DNA of 14,642 bases from an uncultured Flavobacteriales bacterium (GTDB lineage Bacteria; Bacteroidota; Bacteroidia; Flavobacteriales; UBA1820), in assembly GCA_938023515.1 (NCBI GenBank), contig CALJDR010000061.1, positions 1-14,642 on the forward strand, in the 5' to 3' direction. Shown here piece after piece: positions 13,559-14,642 of the stretch. The notes under the pieces are model-generated. The model was not told where the DNA came from, made no database searches, and saw only the letters and a program-made list of their open reading frames with translations. The translations under genes and the position numbers were made by a program. Numbering within the stretch: the stretch's first letter is position 1; every line of letters starts with the position of its first letter.

Positions 13559-14593
13559 CTATTCTTTATCGTTCGGCCAAAAATCCGGTTTATTTTTCGT
13601 GCCGCCGGCTAATGTGCAATCTACGCACCTTTTCTGGGTATAGCCGTCTATGACCATTCCTATTTTTTGGGGGGTTACCCATTCCCAATCACCGACCGGC
13701 TCCATCCCCTGCACCAGCAAAAATTCTTCCAGTGTTTTATAGCCCAAGGCATTTTGCTGGGCTACGGCCTCATTCTGAGACAATAAAGGGCAGCCGCTGT
13801 CGATCATTCTTTTGGTGACTTCTCCATCTTTCACGAATATCCTTTTCCGGACCACGTTTTTGACGACCGAAACATAACCTATCGTCCTTTTTGACGGGTC
13901 GGTCTGGCAGGCGATATTGCCTTTTGTCTCGCTGGGCTGTGGGGTGAACACGCCGCCCATTTCCTCGTTTTCGGTCTTTTTGCTTTTATAATATTCATAG
14001 GCCTCTTTGCTTATAGCCTTTTGGGTAAGCGTCAGGCAGTACAGCGATCGGAACCTTTCATCCCCGGACGGGTAATTTAAGAGCTCTTTGTTTACCAGGC
14101 GGTTCTCGGTCAGCATTTCCGTTGTTCCGATAAGCAACTCGTTCACTGTATTTTTTTTCCAGCAAACGTACTTGTAATTGTAGTTTACCGTATCTATTAT
14201 TATTAGATTCTGCGAAAGCTGATGCACATATAGCCGGGTATATTTCCAGGCCGGGAATTCCCAGTCCTCCTGGTAATTCCATATAAAATACCGGGGTTCG
14301 GAAGACGTATCGTCATGCGTGGACACCTGTAAACTGACATCCCCGTATTCTTCCGGCTGAGCTAACGAGATTTCGTCTATTTCGGGCGTACGCAAAGGCG
14401 TGGACGGTTGCGACGTGTAAGTATTTCCGTAATATCCTATCCGCAGCCCGTATGCGACATTATCCTTGAGTTCGCCGATAGCGAGACGGTACACGCCTTT
14501 GCCCATGGGCGTAGCCGGAGAACTCTGGTAGCCGTCACTGCCTACGACGGTCACCGTCGCCACGACATTCTGGCTTTCCGCCGGAGGGTTGGC
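13559..14593 (-). CDS. DUF4249 family protein, 5'-truncated paralog
   Basis: About 345 residues of a second DUF4249 protein are present, closely similar to its downstream neighbour through most of the length: 'SQNVVATVTVVGSDGYQ', 'THDDTSSEP', 'WNYQEDWEFPAW', 'CVDCTLAGGTKNKPDFWPND'. Alignment to the neighbour shows that about 58 N-terminal residues, including the signal peptide, are missing. The ORF can be extended to an ATG at 14611, but that start and the first six residues (MCIRDR) are translated from the sequencing adapter and are not real. The last true codon is at 14593-14591 (Ala), followed by NPPAESQ, which matches KPPGESQ of the paralog. The function is unknown. The true start lies outside the window. 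Confidence 0.88.
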   Translation of the reverse strand, partial: ANPPAESQNVVATVTVVGSDGYQSSPATPMGKGVYRLAIGELKDNVAYGLRIGYYGNTYTSQPSTPLRTPEIDEISLAQPEEYGDVSLQVSTHDDTSSEPRYFIWNYQEDWEFPAWKYTRLYVHQLSQNLIIIDTVNYNYKYVCWKKNTVNELLIGTTEMLTENRLVNKELLNYPSGDERFRSLYCLTLTQKAISKEAYEYYKSKKTENEEMGGVFTPQPSETKGNIACQTDPSKRTIGYVSVVKNVVRKRIFVKDGEVTKRMIDSGCPLLSQNEAVAQQNALGYKTLEEFLLVQGMEPVGDWEWVTPQKIGMVIDGYTQKRCVDCTLAGGTKNKPDFWPNDKE

Positions 14594-14594
14594 T

Positions 14595-14642
14595 CTGTCT
14601 CTTATACACATCTGACGCTGCCGACGATACTCCTTGTGTAGA
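14595..14642. other. Illumina Nextera adapter contamination (not genomic)
   Basis: Positions 14595-14613 are CTGTCTCTTATACACATCT, the Tn5 mosaic-end complement used in Nextera libraries. Positions 14614-14627 (GACGCTGCCGACGA) complete the read-1 adapter complement. Positions 14628-14635 (TACTCCTT) are the reverse complement of i5 index AAGGAGTA, and 14636-14642 (GTGTAGA) begin the P5 sequence. Genomic sequence stops at 14594. The six-residue MCIRDR (- strand) and the 'VSYTHLTLPT' reading (+ strand) are both well-known products of translating this adapter. Confidence 0.98.

Larger units (their letters stand above)
12348..14593 (-). repeat. Tandem duplication of the DUF4249 gene
   Basis: The two DUF4249 genes form a direct repeat with a period of about 1.2 kb (stop to stop 1,211 bases). 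Some stretches are identical at the base level, for example about 27 bases at the 3' ends (near 12354 and 13565) and the stretch around GCGATCGGAACCTTTCATCC (near 12830 and 14043), while others differ at many positions. Length polymorphism and gene conversion are possible; such a repeat may also have troubled the assembly. Confidence 0.8.

Noticed and set aside
14594..14611. ATG at 14611 as the start of the upstream DUF4249 gene
   Set aside because: The ATG and the next five codons lie in the adapter; the genomic reading starts at 14593 inside the gene.
14408..14641. A short + strand frame ending in VSYTHLTLPT
   Set aside because: The end is translated Nextera adapter and the rest is antisense to the DUF4249 paralog.

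Overview
The window reads as a piece of a Bacteroidales chromosome, with a gut Bacteroidota of the Alistipes/Rikenellaceae kind a reasonable guess that is not proven. The reasons are: DUF4249 lipoproteins beside a secreted MG2/plug-like protein, which is a Bacteroidota-specific arrangement; promoters matching the Bacteroidota -7 motif TAnnTTTG; A-rich, Shine-Dalgarno-poor start regions; and the two-gene methylmalonyl-CoA mutase plus acyl-CoA transferase of succinate-to-propionate fermentation. The right end (14595-14642) is not biological. It is Illumina Nextera adapter followed by an index and the start of the P5 primer, so the window is probably a whole short contig.

Layout. Positions 1-205 hold a perfect inverted repeat at the left edge and otherwise no gene. 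On the + strand follow an EamA-type transporter (206-1075) and an acetyl-CoA hydrolase/transferase family CoA-transferase (1192-2694), closed by a bidirectional terminator. On the - strand comes a compact set read right to left: an MDR oxidoreductase (4944-3976), a Sir2 deacylase (3931-3233) and a GNAT acetyltransferase (3236-2763) that overlaps the sirtuin gene by 4 bases. A DUF1848 protein (5969-5037) is separate. The core of the window is the mutA-mutB pair on the - strand (10153-6119), with a strong terminator. A divergent + strand tRNA unit follows, tRNA-Leu(GAG) and tRNA-Lys(UUU), with its own near-consensus promoter and a bidirectional terminator. The last 4 kb is a more AT-rich - strand operon of two tandem DUF4249 lipoprotein paralogs (the upstream one cut by the contig end) and a secreted MG2/plug-like protein.

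How the genes fit together. MutA/MutB interconvert succinyl-CoA and methylmalonyl-CoA using adenosylcobalamin. The CoA-transferase can move CoA between succinate and a short acyl-CoA (acetyl- or propionyl-CoA), so these three supply most of the succinate-propionate branch. The epimerase and the decarboxylase are not in the window. The sirtuin carries the Tyr-x-x-Arg signature of desuccinylases and is translationally coupled to a GNAT, next to a gene handling succinyl- or acetyl-CoA, which suggests a protein-acylation control module (inference).

I did not find a clear new defence, mobile or RNA system. The best second-look items are the GNAT-sirtuin pair with a sirtuin lacking zinc cysteines, the C-terminal CX3CX2C cluster of the DUF1848 protein, a cysteine-rich insert in MutA, the tandem DUF4249 duplication, and the adapter artefact, which creates a false protein N-terminus.
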